A stretch of 64,000 nt of DNA from Nansenia antarctica (taxonomy: Eukaryota > Chordata > Actinopteri > Argentiniformes > Microstomatidae), in the NCBI GenBank assembly GCA_963989245.1, contig OZ022340.1, positions 42,242,076-42,306,075 on the forward strand, written 5' to 3'. A program made the position numbers and the translations under genes. This document shows positions 11,352-22,701 of this stretch, one piece after another; the first letter of the stretch is position 1; each line of letters begins with the position of its first letter. The notes beneath the pieces are model-generated. The model was not told the origin of the DNA. It did not search any database and saw only the letters and a list, made by a program, of their open reading frames with translations.

Positions 11352-13430
11352 CATGATAACAAGGTCAGACGTAGCCATGTGCAAAATACCACCTGCAGAC
11401 AGCTATAGGCAAAGATGTTGAGAGTGCTATTGCTATGTATTTTTAGCTTAGCAGAATGCTAACATGTGTTTCAGACAGAGGATGGTTCTCACACACCTCC
11501 CGATTTAGAACTGACATCACGAGAAGACATTAAAAAAAGACCCCTCTGCGTTATATCACCCCTTGGAATGCATACATCACACTTCTCTACATTGCTTCTG
11601 ATGGTGTCGTAGCACAGAACCCCACACACCCATTGCCCCCCCAGCCTCTAAGCAATCTAGTGATATATGTCCCTCCCTGCTTTTTGCCTGCCTTTGTTCA
11701 GGTTTATTCAGCAGGGCTCAACGTTCTCATTCCATTCGCTGACGGAAATGTTCCTCTAACTCCTTATTCTATAAAAAAAAAAAAACGTTGACCCCAAATG
11801 TTGTTACTAAACTAACTGGGAAGCATGACATTAAATATGCAGAGGTCTCTTTTTCATTTGGATTGACTTTACACATTCAACTCAGCACCTGAACAGGTAT
11901 GTTAGGCTAGGCTAGGCTAGTCAGTCTTACCTGGAGAGGTGTGCTAGGCTAGGCTAAAGTGGGTCTGAATCTGAACAGGTATGCTAGGCTATGCTAGTCA
12001 GGCGAAAATGGGTCTGGTAGGTACGCTAGGCTATGCTATGCTATGCTAGTCGGTGTTACCTGGAGAGGTACACTCGTTTCTCTGTGTGCTGTCCCTGGCC
12101 ATGCTTGGGGTCGTAGTGGGGCCCATTGAAGAGCACCTCCACCCCCTCCCCCTTCTGGCTCTCCTGGTGGTTGTGTTTACTGATGGTGTACAGCTGCCCT
12201 ATCTTGTACTGAAGAGAGGAGGAAAACAGCACACCATCAACCAACACCATGTGGCAAACTGCAGTCAGTCATCACATTTCTGAAGATAAGACAAGAACTC
12301 TATGGAAAAATAAAACCATAGGCTATTGATGGTGAAGGATGTGATTGTTTCTCCTAATATATATTGTGGTTTTATATGATGTAGGCTATTGATTTCTGTA
12401 TTTAACTATTTTTAATGTGGCCCTTGTCAAAGTCGCTCAGGTCTTTACTCCTGCCCATTTCTCCTGCATCCAACACACCAACTTCAAGAACTGACTGTTC
12501 ACTTGCTGCCTAATATATCCCACTCCTTGAAGGTGCCATTGTAACAAGATAATCTATAGCCGCGTTCGTAAATTCGCCGGAGCGCACACTGGGTTCGACG
12601 TCATAATGGAACCAAGTAATTTGATTGGACAAGAGGCAGTCACGTGGACACTCCGGCGCTCTCAGAGCGAATTCACGAACGCGGCCAATGTTATTCACTT
12701 CACCTGTCTGTCAGTGGTCATAATGTTTTGGCTCATCGGTGTATTGTGGACAGAGTGCACCTGCAAAAGAGGCATTGCTCTCAGCGTATCTCTCCTGAGA
12801 TAAAGGTTAAATAAAATGTCAAGAGTAGAGTTTAGGCTTTTGTCTGTTAGGAAGTACTGAATTCTGAGTGAGAGGTTTGTGTGCAGTGTTCTATAAGCTG
12901 GTACAACAACCACACTGGAGTTGATTATCTATTTCAAAACATGGTTCTGTTTTCATGCACCCTGAAAGAGACTTTGACCACACACAAACACATAATCAGA
13001 GAGTAGACCCTACTGATCGATCTGGCTGTACAGAGAACCCCAACCCTTTGGCTTCTGTAAAAGCTGCATATCTTCAGAATATTCTGTCATCTGCAATTAT
13101 ACCTCACGATATCAAAAGCAACACATTGTGATCTTGATTGAAAAGTAGCACAGTTCATTAACTGTCTTAACCAGTGAGCTACTAGGGCTGGGGACTACAG
13201 ACACGTATAGTTAGTCCCTCCATCAAGAGGACATGCTTTGTAAAAGCAGAAGGGGGAATATTAATATGAAGTTGACCTGCAGACAGTTTTAGAGAAAAAC
13301 CAGTCAGTCTGGTAACAAGTTGACTTGGAGGTACAGAGACACTTGTGTGGTAGTAATCCCAGCCTTGGTAAGAGGGTCTCACCTCTTGCACGGTGAGGGG
13401 CATGCATATGCGATACTCCTTGAGAAGCAT
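11188..13430 (-). CDS. pitpnc1: Phosphatidylinositol transfer protein, PITPNC1 type, first three coding exons
   Basis: Three minus-strand exons join in frame: 13430-13383 (ATG start, MLLKEYRICMPLTVQE), 12208-12060 (YKIGQLYTISKHNHQESQKG, ending in KRVYLS), and 11276-11188 (KLPSWARAVVPSRFY, ending YYPYTIT). All have AG acceptors and GT donors, with phases 0, 2 and 1 that fit. The product is the start of the START-like lipid-binding domain of cytosolic phosphatidylinositol/phosphatidic acid transfer proteins. The residues fit the PITPNC1 (RdgB-beta) branch better than PITPNA/B or PITPNM, which lack the KLPSWARAVVP stretch. The next exon, expected to complete TITE-Y-T-C, is not in the window to the left, so the gene continues beyond base 1 across a transposon-rich intron. 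A good splice acceptor (gttgttacag) precedes the start codon exon at about 13510, so an upstream non-coding exon is likely. The two introns are 1.17 and 0.78 kb and hold a CA microsatellite (11296-11350) and a MITE. Confidence 0.93.
11296..11350. repeat. CA microsatellite in PITPNC1 intron
   Basis: A pure CA run that begins about 20 bases upstream of the third coding exon's acceptor on the minus strand, so it forms part of the polypyrimidine neighbourhood of that splice site (TG on the transcript). Confidence 0.95.
11905..12050. repeat. Degenerate ctaggctagg / gctatgctat repeats
   Basis: Short irregular repeats of taggctaggc and gctatgctat lie just beyond the donor of the second coding exon. 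They are intronic. Confidence 0.7.
12559..12686. mobile_element. Palindromic MITE, copy 2
   Basis: The ends are GCCGCGTTCGTAAATTCGC and GCGAATTCACGAACGCGGC, the same family as 6383-6520. It lies within the first PITPNC1 intron. The remainder of that intron (12690-13380) and the stretch 13600-14430 show no gene or repeat I can support. Confidence 0.75.
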
Positions 13431-14439
13431 GACTTGTTCCACCCGTCAGCGTTCTTCAGAACTTCAAACCGGAGAGGGTCACCGTTCAAGCCCTCGTTGC
13501 CATGTTGACTGTAACAACAAACGAAAGCATCAAACGAGTGCGTTGGTGATATGGTGCAACAAGTCCAATTGTAACCTATCGATATCCGCGCAAGCAGTTG
13601 TTTAAACAGCCTACTTATCACACAACTGACATGATTTTGTTTTGTTTTTTATGATTGACAATTAATTATTTTGCTGTTGGTCATAATGATCAAACTCAAT
13701 CATATTGTTTTATTCACTTTTCAGTGACATCCGAACCACATGGTTTGTTTGGTTGGGTATTTTTGCGGAAGACCCAAATGTGTAGTCTACACAATAAATA
13801 GCTTACAATGTTGTCAATCGATAATATAAACTTGGGGTTTGTCAACATAAATTACAAAAACGTCAATAACGCAGGATAACGGTGTTGTGAGCCATGCTTC
13901 AGAAAGTATAGAAATATTACCCATGATCCTTGACAGTTGTATCTTCGTGAATCAGAGGAAGTCTGCTAGCAGAACTTTGACTTTCCGAAAGTAACTTGTC
14001 TTTCAGACTGAAGCTGTATGGAAATGTAAATTGTCGTGTGCGTGCTTCTAGTGAGGTTTGCGTGCTTCTAGTGAGGTTTGCGAGCTTCTAGTGCCGTCTT
14101 CAAGGCGATCTCGTCAGACCTCCGTGCCAACCTAGAGGCAACTTTGATATGTGAAGAAATGGTTATATATATTATTTTTTTTTTAAATACAAATATTTTT
14201 AAAACAATAATAAAATAAACGGGACAATTGCCATAATATAAAAACAAATATTATAATTTCTCAAATACATTTTCTCCCTTCATATAAATAGTCTGCAGAA
14301 GACCAACCACAAGATGGCGGATGTGCTCCTAAAATCGTGAACGTCTCGGGAAACAGCAGCAGATTCACATCGAAAAAACGATAGAAAAATCACCGTGGAA
14401 GGCCTATATTTATCAATGGCCCTAGCTGACAGGGCCAGT

Positions 14440-14610
14440 GAAAGAGATTGAAGCATTGTTGTTCTATTGTCTCTTTTGTTCAGCCATGTTTCACGTTTCT
14501 CAGTTTGTAGGTGCAGCTACAAAAAAGGCCAATAACCTTAGACAAAAATATCAGAGTTCGCAGAGAATATAGATCATATCAGGAATTATGAAAGGGAAAA
14601 AACTATCTGA
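14440..14610 (+). repeat. Uninterrupted copy of the repeat at 125-265
   Basis: Text such as gaagcattgttgttctattg, ttcagccatgttt and gcagagaatatagatcatat matches 125-265 plus 3114-3140. It shows the empty site before two transposons entered the first copy. Confidence 0.75.
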
Positions 14611-14929
14611 CACCATGAATGATTATTACCTATGTCTATAATCTTCAGTTGACACACTGTGTCAGTTGTTCAGCGTGGTATGTGAACCCCCCCCCCCCCC
14701 TCCATCAGGGGACATCTGCCTGGGCCCCCAAGCCACTGTGTTCTTTGTACCATTTTCACACCTGACACTGATTCCCTTTCCCTTGTTGCTAATGTTGTTT
14801 AAGAACGTGATGGGTTCACTGATGATGTGATTGTATATGTTGTTTTGGGTTCGACTACATTTTTGGACAGATTATTTGGACAAAGGCCCCCGGCTTCTGC
14901 ACAGGCCTGTGACGGCGACCCCACCCAGG

Positions 14930-15155
14930 GTTAGTTACCTGTCTTAACTGCTTTCATGGTTAGTTACCTGTCTTACTGCTTTCATGGTTAGTTACCTGTC
15001 TTACTGCTTTTATGGTTAGTTACCTGTCTTACTGCTTTCATGGTTAGTTACCTGTCTTACTGCTTTCATGGTTAGTTACCTGTCTTACTGCTTTCATGGT
15101 TAGTTACCTGTCTTACTGCTTTTGGGGTTAGTTACCTGTCTTACTGCTCCTGTGG
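14930..15155. repeat. Minisatellite, 28-bp unit, about 8 copies
   Basis: The unit is ggttagttacctgtcttact plus gctttcat. The first copy has a one-base insertion and the last ones diverge. Sequence from 15160 to 15470 is AT-rich with no recognisable feature. Confidence 0.95.
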
Positions 15156-15473
15156 CAACTTTCTTCTTTTGTCTAATTGTAATGACTTAAGTAGTTAATC
15201 AAATAATTAGACATTATTGTAATTATTTATTTGATGGTATTTGTGTACATATTGGTTCCTACATGAAACATTTGTTATTATGTATACCATTTAGAAAAAC
15301 AGTTTTTATACATAATCCCCCCTTTCAGGCATCAAAAGTAATGGGACAATTTTTACAGGGGATAGTCAAGTCTGTTCCATAACAGTTTTGTGCAGGAAAT
15401 TAAAGTCAAGGAAGCCATTATTAGGCAGATTTTTTTTTAACAAAGTCAGAACCTTTGGGTTGCCAAAATCAAC

Positions 15474-15655
15474 AGTTGACTAAAGCTGCCTTGTTCCACC
15501 TCAGGAATGTTGCCTGTCTCCGACCCTCCCTGTCCTTCAGTGATGCAGGGATCCTCCTCCATGCGTCTGTCACCTCCAGGCTGGACGACTGCAACAGTGT
15601 TGGATCTGGAACCACCAACAGAGTCCTCAACAGACTCCAGCATGTTCAGAATCTG
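15474..15655 (+). pseudogene. L2-type LINE fragment fused in frame to another LINE
   Basis: The translation KAALFHLRNVACLRPSLSF then VTSRLDDCNS and RLQHVQN is the post-RT region typical of fish L2/Rex-like LINEs, which belongs far downstream of the RT core. Here it comes before an RT core of a different LINE, so it is an older fragment that a second LINE landed in. The frame happens to stay open across the junction near 15655. Confidence 0.7.
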
Positions 15656-16945
15656 ACATCTGTGGCCATGAAGGCGTATGAGCGCATCGTCCTCTCCTAC
15701 CTAAAAACCCACACCCCCCCCCTGATGGACACTTATCAATTTGCCTATCGTGCCAACAGATCTGTTGAGGATGCTGTCAATCTAGCCCTCCATCACACAC
15801 TACTACATCTGGAATCACCCAACACCTACGCCCGCATCCTATTCATTGACTTTAGCTCAGCCTTCAATACAATAGACCCGGTCAATCTCTTCAACAAACT
15901 GGTGGACATGAACATTGACCCCTGCATCTGCCACTGGATACGGAGCTTCCTGTGGAAAAGACGACAGTGGGTCAAGATGAACAGCCTTTCATCTCGACCC
16001 CTGACCCTCAGCACAGGCGCCCCCCAGGGCTGCGTCCTCTCACCCTGGCTCTTCTCCCTCTACACCAACCACCTGATATCTCTCCACAGCTCAGTCACCT
16101 TTATGAAATATGCGGATGACACTACCATAATCGGACTCATAACAACTAATAATGAAGACCATTACCGCGAGCAGATAGCCCAAGCAGTCACTTGGTGCCT
16201 CAACAACAACCTCCAGCTCAACTCATCAAAAACACAAGAAATCATCGTAGACTTCAGGCACAGCCCCCCCCCCCCAAAAAAAAACATCAACATCCTTGGA
16301 GAACCCATAACCATAACGGACTCCTTCAAATTCCTTGGCACTCACATCAGCAACTCCCTCAAATGGAACACCAACACAGACTTCATCACCAAAAAAGCCC
16401 ACCAACGACTATTCTTTCTTAGACAGCTCAAAAAATTCAAAGTAAAACAAAAACTCCTCCTTCAGTTCTACACCGCCATCATTGAGAGCATACTCACCTC
16501 ATCTATCACAGTTTGGTACGGCAGCTCGGACAGTAAATCAAAAAGGAAACTACAGCAAATAGTAAGGAAATCATCCAAGATCATCGGCACCCCTCTCCCA
16601 TCAGTTGAATCACTGTATCTCAAACGCACCACAAATAGAGCACATAAAATTATCTCTGACCCCTCCCACCCTGCTCACCACCTGTTTCAACTGTTGCCCT
16701 CTGGACGGCGCTACCGATCCCTGGCCACCAAAACATCCCGCTTCAAAAACAGTTTTTTCCCCTCTGCCATAAGGACTCTCAACACTTGACTCACTGCACT
16801 GTATAAATTGTTCTTGTCTTGTCTTGTGGTTATGTGTGTTCATGTCCATGTAATAGTCATGTTCAATGTGTGTATGTTTTTTGACACTGCTGTTTGAGCT
16901 GTACCGACAATAAATTCCACCGACCTAGGTCGTGTGGTCATTAAA
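15656..16945 (+). mobile_element. 5'-truncated Rex1/CR1-type LINE with reverse transcriptase
   Basis: An open frame runs from the junction to 16789. It begins at LTSVAMKAYERIVLSYLK, normally found well inside the RT domain, so the N-terminus and endonuclease are missing. Visible RT blocks are FIDFSSAFNTI, STGAPQGCVLSPWLFSLY and the catalytic YADD (near 16109). The C-terminus has SGRRYRSLATKTSRF and NSFFPSAIRTLN. A 3' untranslated region of about 150 bp follows, ending in an ATTC tail at 16946. The assignment to the CR1/Rex1 side of the Jockey group is from motif resemblance. It has no internal stop but cannot be autonomous. Confidence 0.85.
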
Positions 16946-17057
16946 CTATTCATTCATTCATTCATTCATTCATTCATTCATTCATTCATTCATTCATCAA
17001 TCATTATTATTATTATTATTATTGTTGTTGTTGTTGTTGTTATTATTATTATTATTA
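16946..17057. repeat. ATTC, ATT and GTT microsatellites
   Basis: An (ATTC)n run, probably grown from the LINE 3' tail, followed by (ATT)n, (GTT)n and (ATT)n runs. From 17058 to 17408 I see no gene; 17290-17335 is an A/G-rich stretch. Confidence 0.95.
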
Positions 17058-17408
17058 TGGCACCTGCTATTATGATGTCATGTGTACCGACAATAATCTC
17101 CATGGTGATCATAAGACATAACTGTCAAGGTTCCAGAGTTTTCAGACAGAGCACCATTTGCTTCATACTACTACTATCTCTGATTATAGTAGATTCATAT
17201 TTCCTTGTTTGTGAGTATAACAATAGTATAGTCCTCGCTATGGCTCAGACCCAAAGTGGAACAGAGATTGCTGAACTAGGCCGACCTCAGAAGGAGAAAA
17301 AAAAGAAAAGGAAGAAAGAAAGAAGAGTGGACAGACTGTTGTAGTGTTTTTTCAACTGCTGACACTTCTAACATGCTGCGGAGGCAAAGGCCTGAGGAAA
17401 AGCTGCTC

Positions 17409-17476
17409 TGACACCTGTGAGTGCTGTGATAACTTTGACACCTGTGAGTGTTGTGATAACTTTGACACCTGTGAGT
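17409..17476. repeat. 27-bp minisatellite, left part
   Basis: Unit tgacacctgtgagtgctgtg plus ataactt, about 2.5 copies. The same minisatellite reappears at 22636-22701 and 23118-23256, so it was once one array. Confidence 0.9.
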
Positions 17477-18217
17477 CAGTATAGTGACTATACTGCTTTT
17501 CTCACCGAGTTCAAGAGGGTTTTCGATCACCCCACTGCAGGACAGGAGGTCGGGGCGCGACTGATGACACTCCACCAGGGGAACCGGACAGCTGCGGCCT
17601 ACTCTACTGAGTTTCGCACCCTGGCAGCCGGAAGCGGGTGGAATGACAGGGCACTGCGATCTGATTTCCGCCAGGGGCTGAGTGAGGCCATCAAGGACGA
17701 GCTCGTCCGGGACAAGCCCGTCACCCTGGACGAACTAGTGGCCCTAGCCATCGATGTCGACGAGCACTCCCGGGAGCGTCGGAGAGAGAGAGGGCGCCAC
17801 CAGACCAGCTCGCCACGTCTCCAAGACTCCATCTTCACAGACAACCCCTCCTCTGCACGGGAGTCGACCAGCACCCCATCCACTGATGAGGAGCCTATGC
17901 AGCTTGGCCGGACCCGCCTCACCACGGCGGAGAAGGAGAGGAGAAGGGTCCAGGGGCTGTGCCTCTACTGTGGGGAGAAAGGGCACCTCTGTGACACCTG
18001 CCCGTCCCTGCCAAAAGGGGTAGGCTCACCCGAAGGGGGATTCCGGGTGAGCCGTGTCTCTCACTCCCCACCAACCACCAGCCCAGCCAGGTTCTCTGTC
18101 ACCCTCTCCTGGCAGGGTCATAACCTCACTGTCGAGGCCATTATCGATTCGGGGGCAGACGAGAACGGATGGATGCCCAGCTGGCCCGCTCAGCTGCCGT
18201 TCCCCTCGTTGCTCTAG
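17477..18217 (+). pseudogene. Gypsy gag and start of protease, 5'-truncated
   Basis: The frame starts inside the capsid-like gag domain (FLTEFKRVFDHP) and continues through a region rich in Arg and Glu to a CCHC zinc knuckle (C-x2-C-x4-H-x4-C near 17968-18001), which binds nucleic acid in related elements. It then enters the protease with the active-site DSGA motif (near 18148). The frame leaves the protease just after DSGADE because of a small indel near 18166; the remaining protease is in the frame of the next feature. The capsid N-terminal half is missing. Confidence 0.88.
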
Positions 18218-21079
18218 AAACCCCCCTTGCCGTCTCAGCCCTAGATGGTCATAACCTGGGGCCTCTCACCCACCGCTCAACACCCCTCTCCTTGACCGTC
18301 TCCGGGAACCATGTGGAGGAGATTCGGTTTTACATCCTCAAGACCCCCCAGTCCCCGCTCATCCTGGGACGACCGTGGCTCGAGCTCCACATCCCCCATG
18401 TCAGCTATGGTGAGGGACGCATCCTGAGCTGGAGTACCTCCTGTTACGCCCGGTGCCTCCGTGCAGCCCATACCCCCTCGTCGCCTCTGCGACCGCCTCC
18501 GGCTTCCCCTGATCTCTCCTCCATCCCAGAGGTCTACCACGACCTAGGAGAGGCCTTCAGTAAGGAGCGTGCTCGCACCCTGCCCCCTCACCGGCCCTAC
18601 GACTGTGCCGTCGAGCTCCGCCCTGGCAGCAAACACCCAGTCAGTCATCTCTACAACCTTGCCCCTCCGGAGAAGGCAGCCATGGACACCTACATCTCCG
18701 ACTGCCTGGCTGAGGGGCTCATCCGTCCATCACACTCCCCGGTGGCAGCGGGGGTTTTCTTCGTAAAGAAGAAGGATGGAACCCTCAGGCCATGCATCGA
18801 CTACCGTGAGCTCAATGCCATTACCATCCGAAATACCTATCCTCTTCCCCTCATGAGCTCCAACTTTGAGCCCCTCCTTGGGGCCACCATCTTTACAAAG
18901 CTGGACCTCCGGAACGCCTACCATCTGGTCCAGATTCGTGAGGGGGACGAGTGGAAGACGGCGTTCAAGACCCCCCGTGGCCACTATGAGTACCTCGTCA
19001 TGCCCTTTGGTCTCACTAACGCCCCCTCCGTCTTTCAAGCCCTCATGAATGACGTCCTCAGAGACATGCTGGACATCTTTGTCGTCCTCTACCTGGATGA
19101 CATCCTGGTGTTCTCCAGGAACCCTGAGGAGCACGTTCAACACGTCCGCCTAGTCCTCCTGGAGAATCGCCTTTTCATTAAGGCTGAGAAGTGCTCTTTC
19201 CACGCTCACTCTGTGGAGTTCCTGGGGCTCATCGTGGAGGGTGGGTTGACTCGCCCTGACCCCAAGAAGACTCGGGCCGTCGTCGAGTGGAGCCAACCTA
19301 CCACCCGGAAACAGCTGCAGTCCTTCCTCGGCTTCGCCAACTTCTACCGGCGATTCATCCGGGACTCCAGCCGGGTAGCCGCTCCCCTCACTGCCCTCAC
19401 CTCCCCCCTGCGCCAGTTCACGTGGACACCAGCAGCCAGCGCTGCCTTCAGTGACCTGAAGAGGCTCTTCACCTCGGCGCCGGTCCTAATCAATCCAGAC
19501 CCCTCTAGGCCCTTCATTGTGGAGGTGGACGCCTCAGACACGGGCGTCGGTGGCGTGCTCTCACAACGGTCGGATGACCAGACCGTGCACCCCTGTGCCT
19601 TCTACTCCCGCCATTATACCCCCGCTGAGGCCAACTACGACATCGGGAACCACGAGCTGCTGGCGGTGGTGGAGGCGTTCCACGAGTGGCGGCACTGGCT
19701 GGAGGGCGCAGAGCACGCCTTCACCGTCTGGTCGGACCACAAGAACCTAACCTACATCAAGTCGGCCAGGCGGTTGAACTCCCGTCAGGCACGCTGGGCC
19801 CTGTTCCTCGGGCGGTTTAACTTCCACCTCACGTTCCGTCCGGGCTCCCTGAACGCCAAGGCTGACTCCCTTTCTCGGCTTCATGCCGCAGAGGAGGAAC
19901 CCACCACTCCTGACACCATCATTCCATCCTCCCGGGTCGTTGGAGTGGTCACCCTGGAAGTCGAGGCGGTGGTCAGAGCTGCCCAGCGCACCCAGCCAGA
20001 TCCCCGAACTGGTCCCCCCGGTCGCCTCTTCGTCGCAGACGCCGTCAGGACCAAGGTGATGCAGTGGGGCCACGCCAGCCGCTTCGCCTGCCACCCTGGG
20101 GCCCTACGCACCCTGTCCTTCCTGCGCCGGCGGTTCTCGTGGCCCACCATGGCCGCGAACGTCAGGGAGTTCGTCTCGGCCTGCCCTACCTGCGCTCGCA
20201 GCAAGGCATCCCACCGGCCGCCATCGGGACTGCTGCAGCCTCTACTCGTGCCCGGTCGACCGTGGTCCCACCTCGCCGTGGACTTCGTGACCGACCTTCC
20301 CCCGTCTCTGGGCAACACGGTCATCCTCACCATCGTGGACCGCTTCTCCAAGTCTGTGCGGTTGGTGGCTCTGGCAAGGCTACCGACCTCGGCGGAGACG
20401 GTGGAGCTACTCACCACCCACGTCTTCCGCCTTTACGGGCTTCCCCAGGATGTGGTTTCCGACCGTGGTCCCCAGTTCACGTCCAAGGTGTGGCAGGCCT
20501 TCTGTTCGGGGATTGGGGCCACGGTCAGCCTCTCCTCCGGCTACCATCCACAGACCAATAGGCAGGCGGAGAGAACCAACCAGAGCCTGGAGTCGGCGTT
20601 CCGCTGCATGTCCTCCCTCCATCCATCCTCCTGGAGCAAGGACCTACCCTGGGTGGAGTACTCGTTGAACGTCATGGTCAATGAAGCCACCGGCCGGTCC
20701 CCCTTCGAATGCTCCTTGGGGTACCAGCCACCCCTGCTTCCTACTCAGGAGGGCGAAGCGTCAGTACCTTCGGTCCAGGCACACCTCCTTCGCTGTCGTC
20801 GGGTCTGGACCTCTGTACGCTCAGCCTTGCTTCGGGCCACCGCCCGAACCACCCGGAGCGCCAACCGTCGTCGCACTCCACTCCAGCTCCTGAGTACCAG
20901 GTTGGCCAGAGGGTCTGGCTCTCCACGGCTGATCTCTCCCTCAATGTCTCCTCCCGGAAGTTGGCTTCGAGGTACATCGGCCCCTACGCCATCGACCGGG
21001 TCATTAACCCCGCTGCCATCCGGCTGGTCCTCCCTCACTCCCTCCGTCGAATCCACCCGGTGTTCCATGTCTCCACATG
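17477..21079 (+). mobile_element. Ty3/Gypsy (Metaviridae) internal region, no LTRs
   Basis: Gag, protease, reverse transcriptase, RNase H, integrase and a short C-terminal module appear in the Ty3/Gypsy order. Gag is cut at its N-terminus right at the minisatellite, and no LTR flanks either side. The zinc knuckle CLYCGEKGHLCDTC is of the sushi-ichi type. High GC and codon bias contrast with the AT-rich surroundings. Two frame breaks (near 18166 and near 20880) disable the polyprotein. Confidence 0.93.
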
Positions 21080-21102
21080 ATAACATATATAGGATAACAT
21101 GA
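18169..21102 (+). pseudogene. Gypsy pol: protease end, RT, RNase H, integrase
   Basis: A 977-codon frame. The protease C-terminus (ILGRPWLE) is followed by the RT with KLDLRNAYH, GLTNAPSVFQ and the catalytic YLDD near residue 309. RNase H begins near residue 454 (VDASDTGVGG). The integrase has an HHCC finger (HP...C-x2-C near residues 640-675) and a catalytic triad at D705, D765 and E801 with 35 residues between the last two, as in Ty3/Gypsy. Near 20877 a short tandem duplication shifts the frame, so the last module (YQVGQRVWL to FHVST, ending 21080) is read in another frame. The upstream end of the frame is an artefact: it is joined to gag in the family. The broken frames indicate a non-functional copy. 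Confidence 0.92.
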
Positions 21103-21181
21103 TAACGTTACAACCGGTTTCATTTTCAAGTTTTTGTGCAGCGGAAGCCGGTAAAGATATGAGCAAGATATAATATGAGCA

Positions 21182-22259
21182 TGCCCCGCGGTGGCGTAGC
21201 GGTCTAAGCACTAGCCACTAGTGCAAGCTGCCCACCGGGGACTGGGATCGAATCCCGGTCTCGCCAGACCCGGATAATGGCCGAGGCACACAGGGAGCGG
21301 CATATTGAGCGGCCGCTACAGAGGGCGGTATAGGACTATTTCCGGACAAGGATCCGTCGCGCAACAGCGCCCCCGGGGTGCCGGAATAACGGTGCTGGGC
21401 TCGAGGAGCCAGTCAGCTAGTCTGCCTGGCGATCTCCTCTGGGGCTGCCGGCCACGGGGTCGTGCGGCGGATCCTACGCAATAGGCAGGGGATAATTGGA
21501 TGCTAGGTTGGGTTCAATTGGATACTAAATTGGGTGAAAAAGGGATAAAATCTGAAAAACAAAAACAAAAAATATATATACTGCCAGCCATGTTCAGAGC
21601 GGAGAGCTCCACACTGCCAGACTTTTGGGGCATTTTCGCTGAACTTTGAAGACCCACCAAATATTGACTTTTCGGACTAAATAAACATTGAACATATCTA
21701 CCAAAACTTTAGACTCTCTTCTTTCATCAGAAAAAGAAAGTTTGTTTCTAGCCTCTTTGAGTGTTTAGAAATCGGCCGTAGAACATAGGGTGGTTTCAGC
21801 AAAACACCTGATTTTGACCAATAAACAGAGAAAACGAGCTTTTTCTGCAGAATTTTTTTTTTTTTTTTTGCTGCTGCACTTTTTCTGTATCATCCGACTC
21901 TGAACTGTTTGAAGAGTCGCGCGATGGCCGTGCTGCTCCGCGATGCTCCGCAATGCTCCGCGCCGCAATGCTCCGCGCCGCGTTTGGCACATACCCTGAT
22001 CCGTTTCGCCATTACTACAACCCACAGCAAGCCACTTCCTTCTCCAGGCTTTTATCGAACTACTGCCCCCATCTGGGACCGAAATACATTACACCCAAGT
22101 CTGAAATTCACTCGCTAGGTGTAGAACATGTCAATAACGCGATCCCCGTGATTTTTTTTTTTTTTCTATAAGACGCTAATTGGCGTCTTTGGCAGTCAAC
22201 GTTACTATTCTATAAGCGTCTTTGGCAGTCAATGAGTTAATATATATATACATTTTAAA
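21182..22259 (+). mobile_element. tRNA-headed SINE unit with 17-bp target duplication
   Basis: The unit is flanked by aagatataatatgagca at 21165-21181 and 22260-22276. It opens with a tRNA-like head: an A-box-like ggcgtagcggtctaagc and a B box gatcgaatcc (about 21251). The SINE body runs to about 21570 and ends in an A-rich tail. A further roughly 660-bp piece from about 21582 to 22241, flanked by atatatatac on both sides, seems to have inserted in that tail; its right part includes gcgtctttggcagtcaa twice and a T-tract. That inner piece is unclassified. Confidence 0.8.
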
Positions 22260-22291
22260 AAGATATAATATGAGCAATTGCGTCTAGAGTG

Positions 22292-22392
22292 CAAGGTTGC
22301 CAGATGGGGCGGGTTACCGCCGAATGGGCTACTGGATTTAGCGGTTATGGGCTGGTTGGGCTGTAAATTGTCAATCCCATCTGGCAACCCTG
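22292..22392. mobile_element. 101-bp hAT-type MITE
   Basis: The termini CAAGGTTGCCAGATGGG and CCCATCTGGCAACCCTG are inverted repeats. The 8-bp duplication ctagagtg flanks it at 22284-22291 and 22393-22400. Relatives with the same ends (GGGTTGCCAGAT) lie inside the TTAA-element arms at about 45394-45476, 48549-48635 and 56165-56250. The stretch 22400-22635 is another fish interspersed repeat with no clear ends; a relative is at 37720-37860. Confidence 0.9.
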
Positions 22393-22635
22393 CTAGAGTG
22401 GTGTAAAAGTCACATTAAAGCGACTTGACAGTTCAGACGGGGGCGTGTTGCTAAATATCAGACATGTATCCGATATAATACCACCTCTGAACGCGACTCA
22501 GGTCGGATTTAAAAAAGTCAGATTTCATGTGACTTGCGCTGTTCCCACGGTCATGCATAAATCAGACCTGAGTCGCGTGTCGGCAAACATTTGGGTCACA
22601 TTTCACTGCCTTTCACTGCAGTGTGAACGTAGCCT

Positions 22636-22701
22636 CTGAGTGTTGTGATAACTCTGACACCTGTGAGTGTTGTGATAACTCTGACACCTGTGATTGCTGT
22701 G
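22636..22701. repeat. 27-bp minisatellite, middle part
   Basis: About 2.5 copies of the tgacacctgtgagtg unit, between the Gypsy/SINE block and the solo LTR. Confidence 0.9.

Noticed and set aside
14311..14320. aagatggcgg, a YY1-like start-site motif
   Set aside because: The following frame stops after seven codons, and the motif lies next to an interspersed repeat. One motif is not enough to call a promoter.
21182..21270. A functional tRNA gene
   Set aside because: A and B boxes are present, but the cloverleaf is not intact and the sequence continues into a SINE body with a target duplication.
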